6,834 nt of DNA, taken from an uncultured Gemella sp. (GTDB lineage: Bacteria; Bacillota; Bacilli; Staphylococcales; Gemellaceae). Where the stretch lies: contig CAKMQO010000225.1 of NCBI GenBank assembly GCA_927911695.1, positions 1-6,834 of the forward strand. Direction: 5' to 3'. The position numbers and the translations under genes were made by a program. Under the pieces are notes generated by a model. The model had not been told where the DNA came from. It searched no databases and was given only the letters and a program-made list of their open reading frames with translations. Shown here piece by piece: positions 1 to 5,351 of the stretch. How positions within the stretch are numbered: the stretch's first letter is position 1; each line of letters opens with the position of its first letter.

Positions 1-164
1 TATAATCCTGCATCTCCATATTTCTTATATTTGGCAACCCAAAATTTCAATATTATTATGAGATTTTATAGCATACTTTTTCGCTAACGATCTTATGCTT
101 AATATTTTTCATTTATATACTCTAGTACGACTTTCTTTTTAAATTCAAAATTATATTTAGTCAT
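1..164 (-). pseudogene. IS3-family transposase orfA, N-terminal fragment with frameshifts
   Basis: The minus-strand ATG at 164 opens MTKYNFEFKKKVVLEY, the characteristic start of the helix-turn-helix OrfA protein of IS3/IS150-type elements, which binds the element ends. A stop follows after 21 residues. The expected protein continues in a second frame (SIRSLAKKYAIKSHNNIEI) and then in a third (WVAKYKKYGDAGL) up to the window edge. At least two frame changes are therefore needed to restore the usual OrfA sequence. The gene is a degraded remnant, truncated by the window. Homology is recognised from the family's normal N-terminal pattern; no search was run. Confidence 0.75.
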
Positions 165-170
165 AAAAAA

Positions 171-221
171 TACCGACCTCCAAAAAGTTAGATTTTTTGG
201 TCTAACTTTTTGGGGTCGGTA
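171..221 (-). terminator. IS-end stem-loop with T-tract, shielding the transposase
   Basis: Bases 171-192 pair with 201-221 to give about 21 base pairs with one bulged base, around an 8-base loop. Read on the minus strand the hairpin is followed at once by six Ts and then by the transposase ATG. A terminator-like hairpin inside an IS end is a known way of blocking transcription that enters from flanking DNA. That role is inferred here. It could also act on leftward transcripts arriving from the neighbouring gene's promoter region. Confidence 0.6.
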
Positions 222-246
222 CATTATTCTTGAGTCTTTTTTTATT

Positions 247-290
247 TCTAGAGCATATCTAGAGAATATTAAGAAATATTAAGTTATAAT
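247..290 (+). promoter_or_regulatory. Promoter region of the PTS_EIIC_2 gene with possible operator
   Basis: A perfect TATAAT lies at 285-290, 57 bases before the ATG. No good -35 box is present at the right distance (262-267 reads gaatat), so the promoter may need an activator. Just upstream are a 17-bp palindrome (TCTAGA, 5 bases, TCTAGA; 247-263) and two direct copies of AATATTAAG (265-273 and 275-283) spaced one helical turn apart. These are plausible regulator sites, but no regulator is identified. Confidence 0.5.
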
Positions 291-346
291 ATAAAATAAA
301 TACACATTAGTGTAAAATAATATTTACTAAATACGGAGAGTATTGT

Positions 347-1420
347 ATGAATAAAAATAATGTTCTATCTAAATTATTTCATAGGTATTTTATTGTTGCT
401 TTGAATGGAATGGCCTTAGGGTTGTTCTGTACTCTAATTATTGGATTGATTATTAAGCAGATTGCTATAAGCTTGAGTGGAAGTTTATCGAGTTTCTTAC
501 TTGTTATAGCGAGTATCGCAATGGCATTAACAGGTCCAGTTATTGGTATAGGTGTTGCGCATGCGCTTAAAACTCCTAAATTAGTAATCTTAGCTTCTGG
601 TGTAGTCGGATTTTTAGGTGCATTTGGGTCAAATCTAGGTACTAATAATTTACTAGATCATGGTAAATTGATAATTAGTGGTTCTGGTGATCCTTTAGGA
701 GCCTTTATAGCTGTAGTTATAGCTGCGGAAATAGGTAGACTTATTTCTGGAAAAACTAAAATAGATATTATTATCACTCCATTTGTCACAATAATCATAG
801 GAGGAATAGTTTCTTATTTAACAGGACCATATTTAATAAAAGGGATGAAAATTCTTGGAACATTTATAAGGGAAGCAACAGAATTACAGCCGTTTATTAT
901 GGGAGTAGTTGTTTCAGTTGTTATGGGAATAATTTTAACATTACCTATAAGTTCTGCAGCATTGTCTATCATCTTGGGGTTATCTGGAATAGCAGCAGGC
1001 GCATCTACTGTGGGATGTGCAGCTCAAATGGTTGGTTTTGCAGTAATAAGTTTTAAAGCTAATCGTTGGAATGGATTACTTGCTCAAGGGTTAGGAACGT
1101 CTATGTTACAGGTTCCTAATATTATGAGAAAACCAGTAATTTGGATTCCGCCTATTATTGCAAGTGCTATATTAGGTCCTATAGCAACTATTATTTTTAG
1201 AATGGAAAATAATCCTGCTGGAGGAGGGATGGGAACATCAGGACTAGTGGGGCAACTTATGACATGGCAAACAATGTCATCTTATACAGCTCATTCGGTA
1301 CTGTTTATTGAAATATTGTTATTACACTTCATATTACCTGCGGTTATATCATACGGAGTATATTACTATATGGAGAAAAAAGGTTTTGTAAAAGCAGAAG
1401 ATTATAAATTAGATTTATAA
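347..1420 (+). CDS. PTS_EIIC_2 / PfoR-like polytopic membrane protein
   Basis: The 357-residue protein is almost wholly hydrophobic, with roughly nine or ten membrane segments (for example near residues 14-40, 45-73, 78-97, 114-134, 138-164, 179-236, 262-285 and 317-343). It matches the PTS_EIIC_2 family (COG3641), which includes the Clostridium perfringens toxin regulator PfoR. Recognisable stretches are GDPLGAFIAVVIAAEIG (about 113-130) with SGKTKIDIIITP after it, and GCAAQMVGFA (about 222-231). The family resembles the sugar-translocating IIC subunit of the phosphotransferase system, but the substrate is usually unknown, and no IIA or IIB partner lies in this window. The start has a GGAGAG site at 335-340, six bases before the ATG. 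The gene is monocistronic, with a terminator 10 bases after the stop. Length and motifs look intact. It is probably a chromosomal gene flanking the element, not part of it. The family is sure; transport or regulatory function is not. Confidence 0.85.
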   Translation: MNKNNVLSKLFHRYFIVALNGMALGLFCTLIIGLIIKQIAISLSGSLSSFLLVIASIAMALTGPVIGIGVAHALKTPKLVILASGVVGFLGAFGSNLGTNNLLDHGKLIISGSGDPLGAFIAVVIAAEIGRLISGKTKIDIIITPFVTIIIGGIVSYLTGPYLIKGMKILGTFIREATELQPFIMGVVVSVVMGIILTLPISSAALSIILGLSGIAAGASTVGCAAQMVGFAVISFKANRWNGLLAQGLGTSMLQVPNIMRKPVIWIPPIIASAILGPIATIIFRMENNPAGGGMGTSGLVGQLMTWQTMSSYTAHSVLFIEILLLHFILPAVISYGVYYYMEKKGFVKAEDYKLDL

Positions 1421-1429
1421 AAATTTAAG

Positions 1430-1462
1430 AACTAGCTATAGAAAAATATAGTTAGTTTTTTT
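1430..1462 (+). terminator. Rho-independent terminator of the PfoR-like gene
   Basis: Bases 1430-1440 pair with 1447-1457 (11 pairs, one G-U) around the loop gaaaaa, followed by a run of seven Ts ending at 1462. It starts 10 bases after the stop codon of the preceding gene. Confidence 0.85.
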
Positions 1463-1575
1463 ACGTTTATAAGGAGTTAGTAGAAAATCGTGATCTCTGA
1501 GGAACAAGATTTTGTGGGTTTTGTTAAGATACTCCCATGTATATGGCATTAAAATGGAATTGAAAATAAAAAAAG
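1463..1575. other. Non-coding stretch between chromosomal gene and element
   Basis: No convincing gene is seen on either strand. The only translatable stretch is a 20-codon plus-strand frame starting with GTG at 1490, behind AAGGAG at 1471-1476, which resembles nothing recognised. The stretch lies between two terminators and may include or abut the element's attachment junction. No duplicated attachment sequence can be identified because only one end of the element is present. Confidence 0.4.
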
Positions 1576-1605
1576 AAAGCCCTGTTACTGATGTAATAGG
1601 GCTTT
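1561..1605 (-). terminator. Strong bidirectional terminator at the element's end
   Basis: Bases 1576-1588 and 1593-1605 form a perfect or near-perfect 13-pair stem (one G-U) with a 4-base loop and a GC-rich GCCC/GGGC core. On the minus strand it is followed by a long T-rich tract (complement of 1561-1575), so it suits leftward transcripts leaving the element. On the plus strand only four Ts follow, giving weaker termination in that direction. It probably insulates the chromosomal gene from the island's leftward transcription. Confidence 0.75.
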
Positions 1606-1670
1606 TAAGCTTCTTCTTATTATCGTACTTCTTTACTTTTAAGATATATGAGTAATAACTAAGTGTTGAT

Positions 1671-1694
1671 TAAATGCTGTTATAATAGCATTTA
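1671..1694. repeat. Inverted repeat near the likely element boundary
   Basis: The 8-base arms TAAATGCT (1671-1678) and AGCATTTA (1687-1694) are perfect complements around the spacer gttataat. A T-rich tract begins a few bases further right. It could be a weak terminator, a recombinase core-type site or an operator. Nothing in the sequence decides between these. Confidence 0.4.
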
Positions 1695-1736
1695 GTAATT
1701 TTTTTATTACCTATATTTTACTATTAAATATCTAAG

Positions 1737-1759
1737 TACATGGTCAATTACATGGTCAA
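1737..1759. repeat. Tandem 11-bp direct repeat, possible integrase arm sites
   Basis: The sequence TACATGGTCAA occurs twice (1737-1747 and 1749-1759) with a 12-bp period. Short, closely spaced direct repeats just inside an element's end are typical of arm-type binding sites for tyrosine recombinases or of excisionase sites. The position between the chromosomal gene and the first element gene suits this. The role is inferred; the integrase itself is not in the window. Confidence 0.4.
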
Positions 1760-1798
1760 AATATAATTATTTATCTAGCACATATACAAGAAATTAAG

Positions 1799-1821
1799 GG
1801 CGGTTTTTAACCGTCTTTTTT
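1799..1821 (+). terminator. Plus-strand terminator overlapping the end of the last element gene
   Basis: Bases 1799-1805 pair with 1809-1815 (seven pairs, one G-U) around a three-T loop, followed by six Ts. Its polarity is rightward, so it does not serve the leftward gene whose stop codon it overlaps. It would stop transcripts entering the island from the chromosomal side and prevent antisense RNA over the island. Confidence 0.6.
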
Positions 1822-1995
1822 CATTAGAGCTAATTCTTTTATTATTAAATCTTCTCCTAAGTTTTTTAATTTTAAAATAGCTTCATCTGTAGTTAAAGAT
1901 TTGTCTGTTTTTAAGTCTAACTCTAAATTAGATATTATTTCTAATACTTCTTTTTCATTATCTATGTTTCTAAATAATTCTTCGGGTAGATACAT
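1807..1995 (-). CDS. Small hypothetical protein with its own promoter, element end
   Basis: This gene encodes an acidic 62-residue protein that I do not recognise. It is rich in Leu, Glu, Lys and Asp and probably helical: MYLPEELFRNI at the start, an acidic middle, and a Lys-rich tail ending KKDG. No signal peptide, membrane segment or catalytic motif is visible. I chose the ATG at 1995 because AGGAG lies at 2007-2011, 11 bases upstream. The same frame extends to a GTG at 2025 (72 residues), but that start has no ribosome binding site. A near-consensus promoter lies about 77 bases upstream, so the gene is transcribed independently of the main operon. It is the last gene before the probable boundary, a position where phage satellites often carry accessory cargo. 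A defence, interference or regulatory role is possible but unsupported by sequence. Confidence 0.6.
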   Translation of the reverse strand: MYLPEELFRNIDNEKEVLEIISNLELDLKTDKSLTTDEAILKLKNLGEDLIIKELALMKKDG

Positions 1996-2035
1996 TACTT
2001 TAAACACTCCTATTTTATAAATCACGCTGTATTTT

Positions 2036-2051
2036 GCGTTCTAAGCGTTCT
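2036..2051. repeat. Short direct repeat in the leader of the end gene
   Basis: GCGTTCT occurs at 2036-2042 and 2045-2051, 9 bases apart, between the promoter and the start codon of the 62-residue gene. It falls in the 5' leader and may be a regulator site, or part of an RNA structure with the nearby AGCGT. Evidence is limited to the repetition itself. Confidence 0.3.
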
Positions 2052-2071
2052 GATTATAGCTTCCTTTGTTA

Positions 2072-2100
2072 ATTATACCCCTAAACCTCTTATAAGGCAA
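2072..2100 (-). promoter_or_regulatory. Sigma-A promoter for the 62-residue end gene
   Basis: On the minus strand TTGCCT (2100-2095) and a perfect TATAAT (2077-2072) are separated by exactly 17 bases. Transcription would start near 2065, giving a leader of about 70 bases before the ATG at 1995. Confidence 0.75.
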
Positions 2101-2124
2101 ATAAACGCTTATATAATACTAATT

Positions 2125-2322
2125 CTAATCTTCTATGATATAATCATTGACCTTATATTCTAACTTATCTTTTATTTTATTAAATAATTCTAATATTTCT
2201 TTAGGAGTATCTTTTGAAAAAATATAAGTTACTCCGTTCTCTCGCTTTCCATTCACTATCCACGGATATATTTCATTATATAATATCAACGTTTCTTTGC
2301 TAGGTAACGTCATTATGTCCAT
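2125..2322 (-). CDS. Small hypothetical protein with its own promoter
   Basis: This gene encodes a 65-residue soluble protein, not recognised. It mixes aromatic and charged residues (LYNEIYPWIVNGKR near 14-27, VTYIF near 31-35) and ends in a likely amphipathic helix and an acidic tail. No membrane segment or known motif is seen. AAAGGAG (2330-2336) lies seven bases before the ATG, a strong site that fixes the start. An extended -10 promoter lies about 30 bases upstream, and the terminator of the main operon lies upstream of that, so expression should be independent of the packaging operon. No terminator follows before the next gene's promoter, so readthrough into the 62-residue gene is possible. 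It is probably accessory cargo of the satellite; function unknown. Confidence 0.65.
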   Translation of the reverse strand: MDIMTLPSKETLILYNEIYPWIVNGKRENGVTYIFSKDTPKEILELFNKIKDKLEYKVNDYIIED

Positions 2323-2352
2323 TTTAATACTCCTTTCACTTTATCTAAATTA

Positions 2353-2361
2353 ATTATACCA
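2353..2361 (-). promoter_or_regulatory. Extended -10 promoter for the 65-residue gene
   Basis: The minus strand reads TGGTATAAT, a perfect extended -10 element (TATAAT at 2358-2353). The -35 region is poor, as is common with extended -10 promoters. Transcription would start near 2346, about 24 bases before the start codon. Confidence 0.7.
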
Positions 2362-2363
2362 TT

Positions 2364-2404
2364 TTAAAACAAAATAAGCACCTAACATATATCGTTAAGT
2401 GCTT
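2364..2404 (-). terminator. Terminator of the leftward packaging operon
   Basis: Bases 2376-2386 pair with 2394-2404 (11 pairs, one G-U) around a 7-base loop. On the minus strand the hairpin is followed by TATTTTGTTTT. It begins about 10 bases after the stop codon of the 229-residue gene and separates the main operon from the two small genes beyond. Confidence 0.8.
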
Positions 2405-2413
2405 ATCATAATA

Positions 2414-3103
2414 TTATAATACTTTTCCGTTTTTTGGTTTATCTTTAGAAATATAGAAAGGTTTACCACCTGTACTAGCTAGATTTAATTCATTATCAAT
2501 AAAGTATTGTTTACCTTCGTATGTGAATGCTCCACTGTTTGAACCTTGTGATGAATAGTTAACTCTAGTAATTCTAATGTGTTCAGATAACGGATGTTCT
2601 AGCTTGTTTGTTAAGCCGTCTACGTTTAAAATATCTAGTACTGCATGATTGTATTTATATTTGTCTGCGATTGTCTTTTTAACTCTTGTTAGATTTCTTT
2701 CTTGTTCGTCTGTTAAATACATGCTGTTTTTAATCGTATTCCCGTTATCGTCTTTGAATGGTTTATCATATGGTTTTCTATTGTAAGGATTTTGCTTTTT
2801 ATATGGTAATATTGAACGTTTTAGTAATAAGTCGATATAGTTCAAGTCGTAACCATTTAATTTATTAATGCCGTTAGTAGCTAATGATTTCATCATTTCA
2901 TTATCCCAATATGATAACTCTATGTCTTTAGCCTTGTTAATATATTGTCTTTGTTCGTAAGCTAATTCATATAAGTGACTGCGGTAACGCTGTTTAGCTT
3001 CTTTTATAACACTTTCTTTATGAGTTTCTGTATATTTATCACCGTTAAGTACTTCAAGTGCGTTATTTTTAAATTCTTCTAATGCTTTAAAACATTTTTT
3101 CAC
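2414..3103 (-). CDS. Hypothetical satellite protein, 229 residues
   Basis: I do not recognise this protein. The first 90 residues or so are charged and likely helical. A basic, Pro/Asn/Tyr-rich linker follows (about 97-118). The C-terminal part (about 127-229) looks like a compact alpha/beta region with QERNLTRVKKTIADKYK and GAFTYEGKQYFID. There is no signal peptide or membrane segment. The start is GTG at 3103, overlapping the end of the upstream gene by 17 bases. No ATG lies early in the frame and the ribosome binding site is weak, so translation is probably coupled to the upstream gene. It is the last gene before the operon terminator and lies two genes after the terminase-like gene. That is where satellites commonly encode capsid-size or packaging-interference proteins, but assigning such a role would be guesswork. 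Confidence 0.65.
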   Translation of the reverse strand: MKKCFKALEEFKNNALEVLNGDKYTETHKESVIKEAKQRYRSHLYELAYEQRQYINKAKDIELSYWDNEMMKSLATNGINKLNGYDLNYIDLLLKRSILPYKKQNPYNRKPYDKPFKDDNGNTIKNSMYLTDEQERNLTRVKKTIADKYKYNHAVLDILNVDGLTNKLEHPLSEHIRITRVNYSSQGSNSGAFTYEGKQYFIDNELNLASTGGKPFYISKDKPKNGKVL

Positions 3104-3542
3104 CTATCTGATCTATTTTATCTAATTCAGATTTTACTGAATATGGTACCTTATAAGAATTTAACATAGTGCTATATGTATCTTTTTCATAAGGGTTTTC
3201 ATCAATATTAAAATTTTTATTGCTAGTAGTTTTATTTACATTTTCTTTTTCTTCAACTACTTTTTCTGTTAATTCGTCTGTTGTTGTATTCCAACCGTAT
3301 TCTACTGCCATTATTTTTTTGTCCTCTTTTCTTTCTTTTATTTCTTTAATTATTGATAAAGCTTCTTTATTACCACTTGTTGCTAATGAAATGATAGATA
3401 AAGCTATATCGTTGATATTTGCTTCAACTGTTATTTCTTTTTTATCGTATTTTCTCTTACTTCCTTTTTCTAAGACTGTATCATAATTAAAAGCATGATA
3501 TAAACTTTCTAATCTTTTATTTACATCTTCTAGTAACTGCAT
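3087..3542 (-). CDS. Hypothetical satellite protein downstream of terS
   Basis: This gene encodes a hydrophilic 151-residue protein, not recognised. The N-terminal half is probably helical (MQLLEDVNKRLESLYHAF, then a helical stretch around residues 40-70). A Lys/Glu/Asn/Thr-rich low-complexity segment (about 93-112) leads to a C-terminal section containing ENPYEKDTYSTMLNSYKVPY. No membrane segment or enzyme motif is seen. The start is fixed by GGAGGAG at 3553-3559, located inside the last codons of the terminase-like gene, 10 bases before the ATG. The stop of that gene is adjacent. Tight spacing upstream and a 17-base overlap downstream place it in the same transcription and translation unit as its neighbours. 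A partner role in packaging or capsid modification is possible from position only. Confidence 0.65.
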   Translation of the reverse strand: MQLLEDVNKRLESLYHAFNYDTVLEKGSKRKYDKKEITVEANINDIALSIISLATSGNKEALSIIKEIKERKEDKKIMAVEYGWNTTTDELTEKVVEEKENVNKTTSNKNFNIDENPYEKDTYSTMLNSYKVPYSVKSELDKIDQIGEKMF

Positions 3543-3543
3543 T

Positions 3544-3924
3544 TTATTCTTTCTCCTCCATTTGTAATAATATTTGATTTAACATTCCTACATTTTGTTT
3601 TACATCTACTATTAAGTTTTCATTAGGTTGAATGTTTGCTAATGATAAAATATAGGTCGCTGCGTCTAGTCTTACTTTTTCACTTTTAGCATTCAGTAAT
3701 GTTATAACCGTTTGACTTGCTTTAGCTACTCCAGTACTTAAGTTATGTCTTGCTGTTTCATTTATCCTGTTTTGTACTTCTTCATCTTTTCTTATTGCTA
3801 AAAGTGTTTGTCTACTAATGCCAACCTTTTGAGCAATAGCACTATAATTTAATTCACCTAAAATCAAATAATTAATAGCTTGATCTAATTTCTTTTTAGA
3901 TATTTTAAAATTCTTTTTGTCCAT
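3544..3924 (-). CDS. terS: Terminase small subunit-like HTH protein (phBC6A51-like)
   Basis: The 126-residue protein has an N-terminal helix-turn-helix (about residues 25-46; YSAIAQKVGISRQTLLAIRK). A helical region follows (about 57-93, RHNLSTGVAKASQTVITLL), and then an acidic C-terminal tail ending LLQMEEKE. This architecture matches phage small terminase and phBC6A51-type HTH proteins, which recognise the pac or cos DNA and help oligomerise the packaging complex. No large terminase, portal or capsid gene accompanies it here. That pattern is characteristic of phage satellites such as SaPIs, whose own small terminase redirects the helper phage's large terminase to the satellite genome. AAAGGAG lies 10 bases before the ATG, and the start is unambiguous. 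It follows a regulator-like reading frame with 18 bases between them. The HTH is clear; the packaging role is inferred from domain and context, and a plain DNA-binding regulator remains possible. Confidence 0.65.
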   Translation of the reverse strand: MDKKNFKISKKKLDQAINYLILGELNYSAIAQKVGISRQTLLAIRKDEEVQNRINETARHNLSTGVAKASQTVITLLNAKSEKVRLDAATYILSLANIQPNENLIVDVKQNVGMLNQILLQMEEKE

Positions 3925-3942
3925 GTTTGATTAACTCCTTTC

Positions 3943-4222
3943 TTATATTTCTAATTCATTAAGGTACTCATTATGTAACCTCATACAATAACTAGCATTT
4001 TTTAAACCAACCATTCTTGCTACTTTTTTCCACTCTTCAACCATTAAATACCGCCACCAGTATATATGTCTAATTCTTAAATCAGATATATTTCTAATAA
4101 TACTTGATAGATATTCTTTTTCTTTCAGTGTTATTATTTTTAATTCTTCAATGTATTTTTCTGTATCTTCTATTTCAGATAATAAACTGACTGCTTTAAA
4201 ATCATATTCCTGTTTACTGCAT
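3943..4222 (-). pseudogene. ArpU/DUF1492-like late regulator with a lost start codon
   Basis: An open frame of at least 91 codons runs from 4218 to the stop at 3943 with no ATG, GTG or TTG near its beginning. The translation is clearly protein-like. It has a helical N-terminal half (SKQEYDFKAVSLLSEIEDTE at the start) and a C-terminal segment RIRHIYWWRYLMVEEWKKVA followed by RMVGLKNASYCMRLHNEYLNEL. That segment fits the sigma70-region-4-like helix-turn-helix of ArpU/RinA/DUF1492 phage regulators, which typically sit just before the terminase genes, as here. An ATG exists at 4220-4222 but in the wrong frame, because one extra base (complement of 4219) separates it from AGT AAA CAG. Removing that base gives MSKQEYDF. 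Possible explanations are a start-destroying insertion, a sequencing error or a non-canonical ATA start at 4227. Only a weak ribosome binding site is present. Confidence 0.6.
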
Positions 4223-4242
4223 TTTATTTTTTTCTTTTGAAA

Positions 4243-4659
4243 TTAGTCAGTAGCTTGTATATGTGATAGATGTTTTTGTTTTTCTTTCAGAACGTCTAAT
4301 GTATTATATAATTGGTATAGTTGTTCTCTTAACTCTCCATATCTAAATAGCTTTTTCTTTTTCTCATTGTTCAATCTTTGTTCAGTGGTTTCGGTGGTTC
4401 TCGTTTCTTCACTCTTGATATATCCTTTCTCAGATAGTAGATTGAATAAATTAGTTTTATGTTCATCTATTATCTTGCTTTCTTCATCAGTTGGCTTACG
4501 TGATAGATTAAAGTATACAGTTATCAATAACTCTTGTATCTTGGCGGGGTGGGTGGTTAAATATTCTTTTATAGCGCTTGCTTCTTTAATAGTTTCATCT
4601 TCTGAATAACGTTCTATTATTTTATCTAGCTTGATTAATTGTTCTCTTGATAACTGCAT
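4243..4659 (-). CDS. Hypothetical satellite protein, helical, 138 residues
   Basis: This protein is not recognised. It is highly charged and probably all-helical: MQLSREQLIKLDKIIERYS at the start, a central helix with LLITVYFNLSRKPTDEE (about 45-62), then a Thr/Glu-rich linker (ETRTTETTEQ). A Lys-rich C-terminal coiled-coil-like helix follows (about 98-130) with Leu at heptad-like spacing (YGELREQLYQLYNTLDVLKE). No membrane segment is present. AAGGAG at 4671-4676 lies 11 bases before the ATG, just beyond the stop of the preceding gene, so the two are in one operon. Its stop is in the same frame as the start-less regulator downstream, with only a short gap. It may bind a partner protein through the coiled coil; function unknown. 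Confidence 0.65.
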   Translation of the reverse strand: MQLSREQLIKLDKIIERYSEDETIKEASAIKEYLTTHPAKIQELLITVYFNLSRKPTDEESKIIDEHKTNLFNLLSEKGYIKSEETRTTETTEQRLNNEKKKKLFRYGELREQLYQLYNTLDVLKEKQKHLSHIQATD

Positions 4660-4667
4660 GTTGTTTT

Positions 4668-4865
4668 TTACTCCTTAATTATTTTTGCTATGTGTAAGTA
4701 AGCTAAGGTAGGATATGTTGAATAAATCTCATTATCTTTAAAATACTCTATGTGTAATAAAAATTCATCTTCTTGTAATTCTTCATTGATGTATTTGTTA
4801 ATATTAAAACTTAAGGGTTTTAATGTGTTTCTTGATACTTCTTCTACTCTAGTTATTTTATACAT
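4668..4865 (-). CDS. Hypothetical small satellite protein, 65 residues
   Basis: This short soluble protein is not recognised. It starts MYKITRVEEVSRNTLKPLSF, has an acidic middle (about 30-37, LQEDEF) and ends in a mixed hydrophobic segment with YPTLAYLHIAKIIKE. It has no cysteine cluster, membrane helix or known motif. AAAGGAG (4874-4880) overlaps the stop codon of the preceding gene and lies eight bases before the ATG, so translation of the two is likely coupled. It lies between a SaPI-like protein and the 138-residue protein, in the early-to-middle part of the leftward operon. Confidence 0.6.
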   Translation of the reverse strand: MYKITRVEEVSRNTLKPLSFNINKYINEELQEDEFLLHIEYFKDNEIYSTYPTLAYLHIAKIIKE

Positions 4866-4878
4866 TGTCTAATCTCCT

Positions 4879-5208
4879 TTAATTAAATTCTACTGGTAAC
4901 CATTGTTCATATGGTTTATAACGTTTATACACTGGTAGTAATAATATTTTGTTACGTTTATAATATAAAATCTCATCAGTTGGCTTCATATCTATTAATT
5001 CACTTTCTAGCAATTCTTGAATTATATCGCTTGCGTTTTCGTTCCAGTTATCCCAGATTATTATGTTTTCATTATATCCACATATCGTATAATTACCGTT
5101 ATAGTTAAAGCCAATTTCATTAAAATAGTTTTCTATATCTACTAATGTAACGTTTTTCTTACGCTTAATTAATTTCACTAAGTCTAACTTTATTTTATCT
5201 AAGTTCAT
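4879..5208 (-). CDS. SaPI-like 'pathogenicity island' family protein
   Basis: The 109-residue protein resembles, by memory, a family of roughly 110-residue proteins of unknown function found in staphylococcal pathogenicity islands and related satellites. Shared-looking features are an N-terminal helical region (about 1-20), a V-x-x-x-DIENYFNEIGFNYNGNY stretch (about 20-40), a central IIIWDNWNENASDIIQEL segment (about 49-66) and a C-terminus with LPVYKRYKPYEQWLPVEF (about 91-108). The molecular function of that family is not known to me. The start is well supported by AGGAGG at 5216-5221, seven bases upstream. It is the first gene of the leftward operon, behind an extended -10 promoter and next to the origin candidate. 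In SaPIs such genes also lie close to the rep region, which supports the satellite interpretation. The family link is moderately sure. Confidence 0.55.
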   Translation of the reverse strand: MNLDKIKLDLVKLIKRKKNVTLVDIENYFNEIGFNYNGNYTICGYNENIIIWDNWNENASDIIQELLESELIDMKPTDEILYYKRNKILLLPVYKRYKPYEQWLPVEFN

Positions 5209-5300
5209 TTTCTAACCTCCTAATTTAGATTTTTTGGTCGCTTGCTTTTATTTATTTAATTCTTTTCTAATTTATTGCCATAAACTGAAAAGATATATTG

Positions 5301-5330
5301 TGTATACCATACATTTTTTCTTTTTTTCAA
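5301..5330 (-). promoter_or_regulatory. Promoter of the leftward satellite operon
   Basis: The minus strand has TTGAAA (5330-5325), an 18-base spacer ending in TGG, and TATACA (5306-5301). This is a sigma-A promoter with an extended -10 element. Transcription would begin near 5294, about 85 bases before the first start codon at 5208. No other gene lies between it and that start. Confidence 0.65.
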
Positions 5331-5351
5331 CGTACCATGTACATCCAGTAT

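Larger units (their letters stand above)
1..223 (-). mobile_element. Left end of a decayed IS3-family insertion sequence
   Basis: Read on the minus strand, this segment begins at 223 with TGTACCGACCCC, a TG-starting terminal repeat typical of IS3-family elements. It then carries a long inverted repeat and, from 164, the start of an orfA-type transposase. Only the left end is in the window; the rest would lie beyond base 1. The transposase frame is broken, so this copy cannot be autonomous. No target duplication can be checked because the other end is not visible. The family assignment rests on the terminal sequence and the transposase N-terminus. Confidence 0.7.

Noticed and set aside
1490..1552. 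20-codon GTG-initiated frame behind AAGGAG between two terminators
   Set aside because: Too short, the spacing from the AAGGAG is long, and no promoter or recognisable sequence is seen. Listed only as content of the intergenic stretch.
1737..1759. Start of a CRISPR or longer tandem array
   Set aside because: Only two copies with a 12-bp period and no spacers, so it does not fit an array.
1996..2025. N-terminal extension of the last small gene to a GTG at 2025
   Set aside because: No ribosome binding site precedes the GTG, whereas AGGAG sits correctly before the internal ATG at 1995.
3220..3486. 88-codon plus-strand open frame rich in Ser, Phe and Val
   Set aside because: Lies wholly opposite the 151-residue minus-strand gene, has no ribosome binding site, and its composition is that of an antisense shadow.
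4367..4609. 80-codon plus-strand open frame with a hydrophobic look
   Set aside because: Antisense to the 138-residue gene. The hydrophobic residues arise from complementing Lys/Glu codons, and no start signals are seen.
4911..5108. 65-codon plus-strand open frame
   Set aside because: Antisense to the SaPI-like gene, with no ribosome binding site or promoter.
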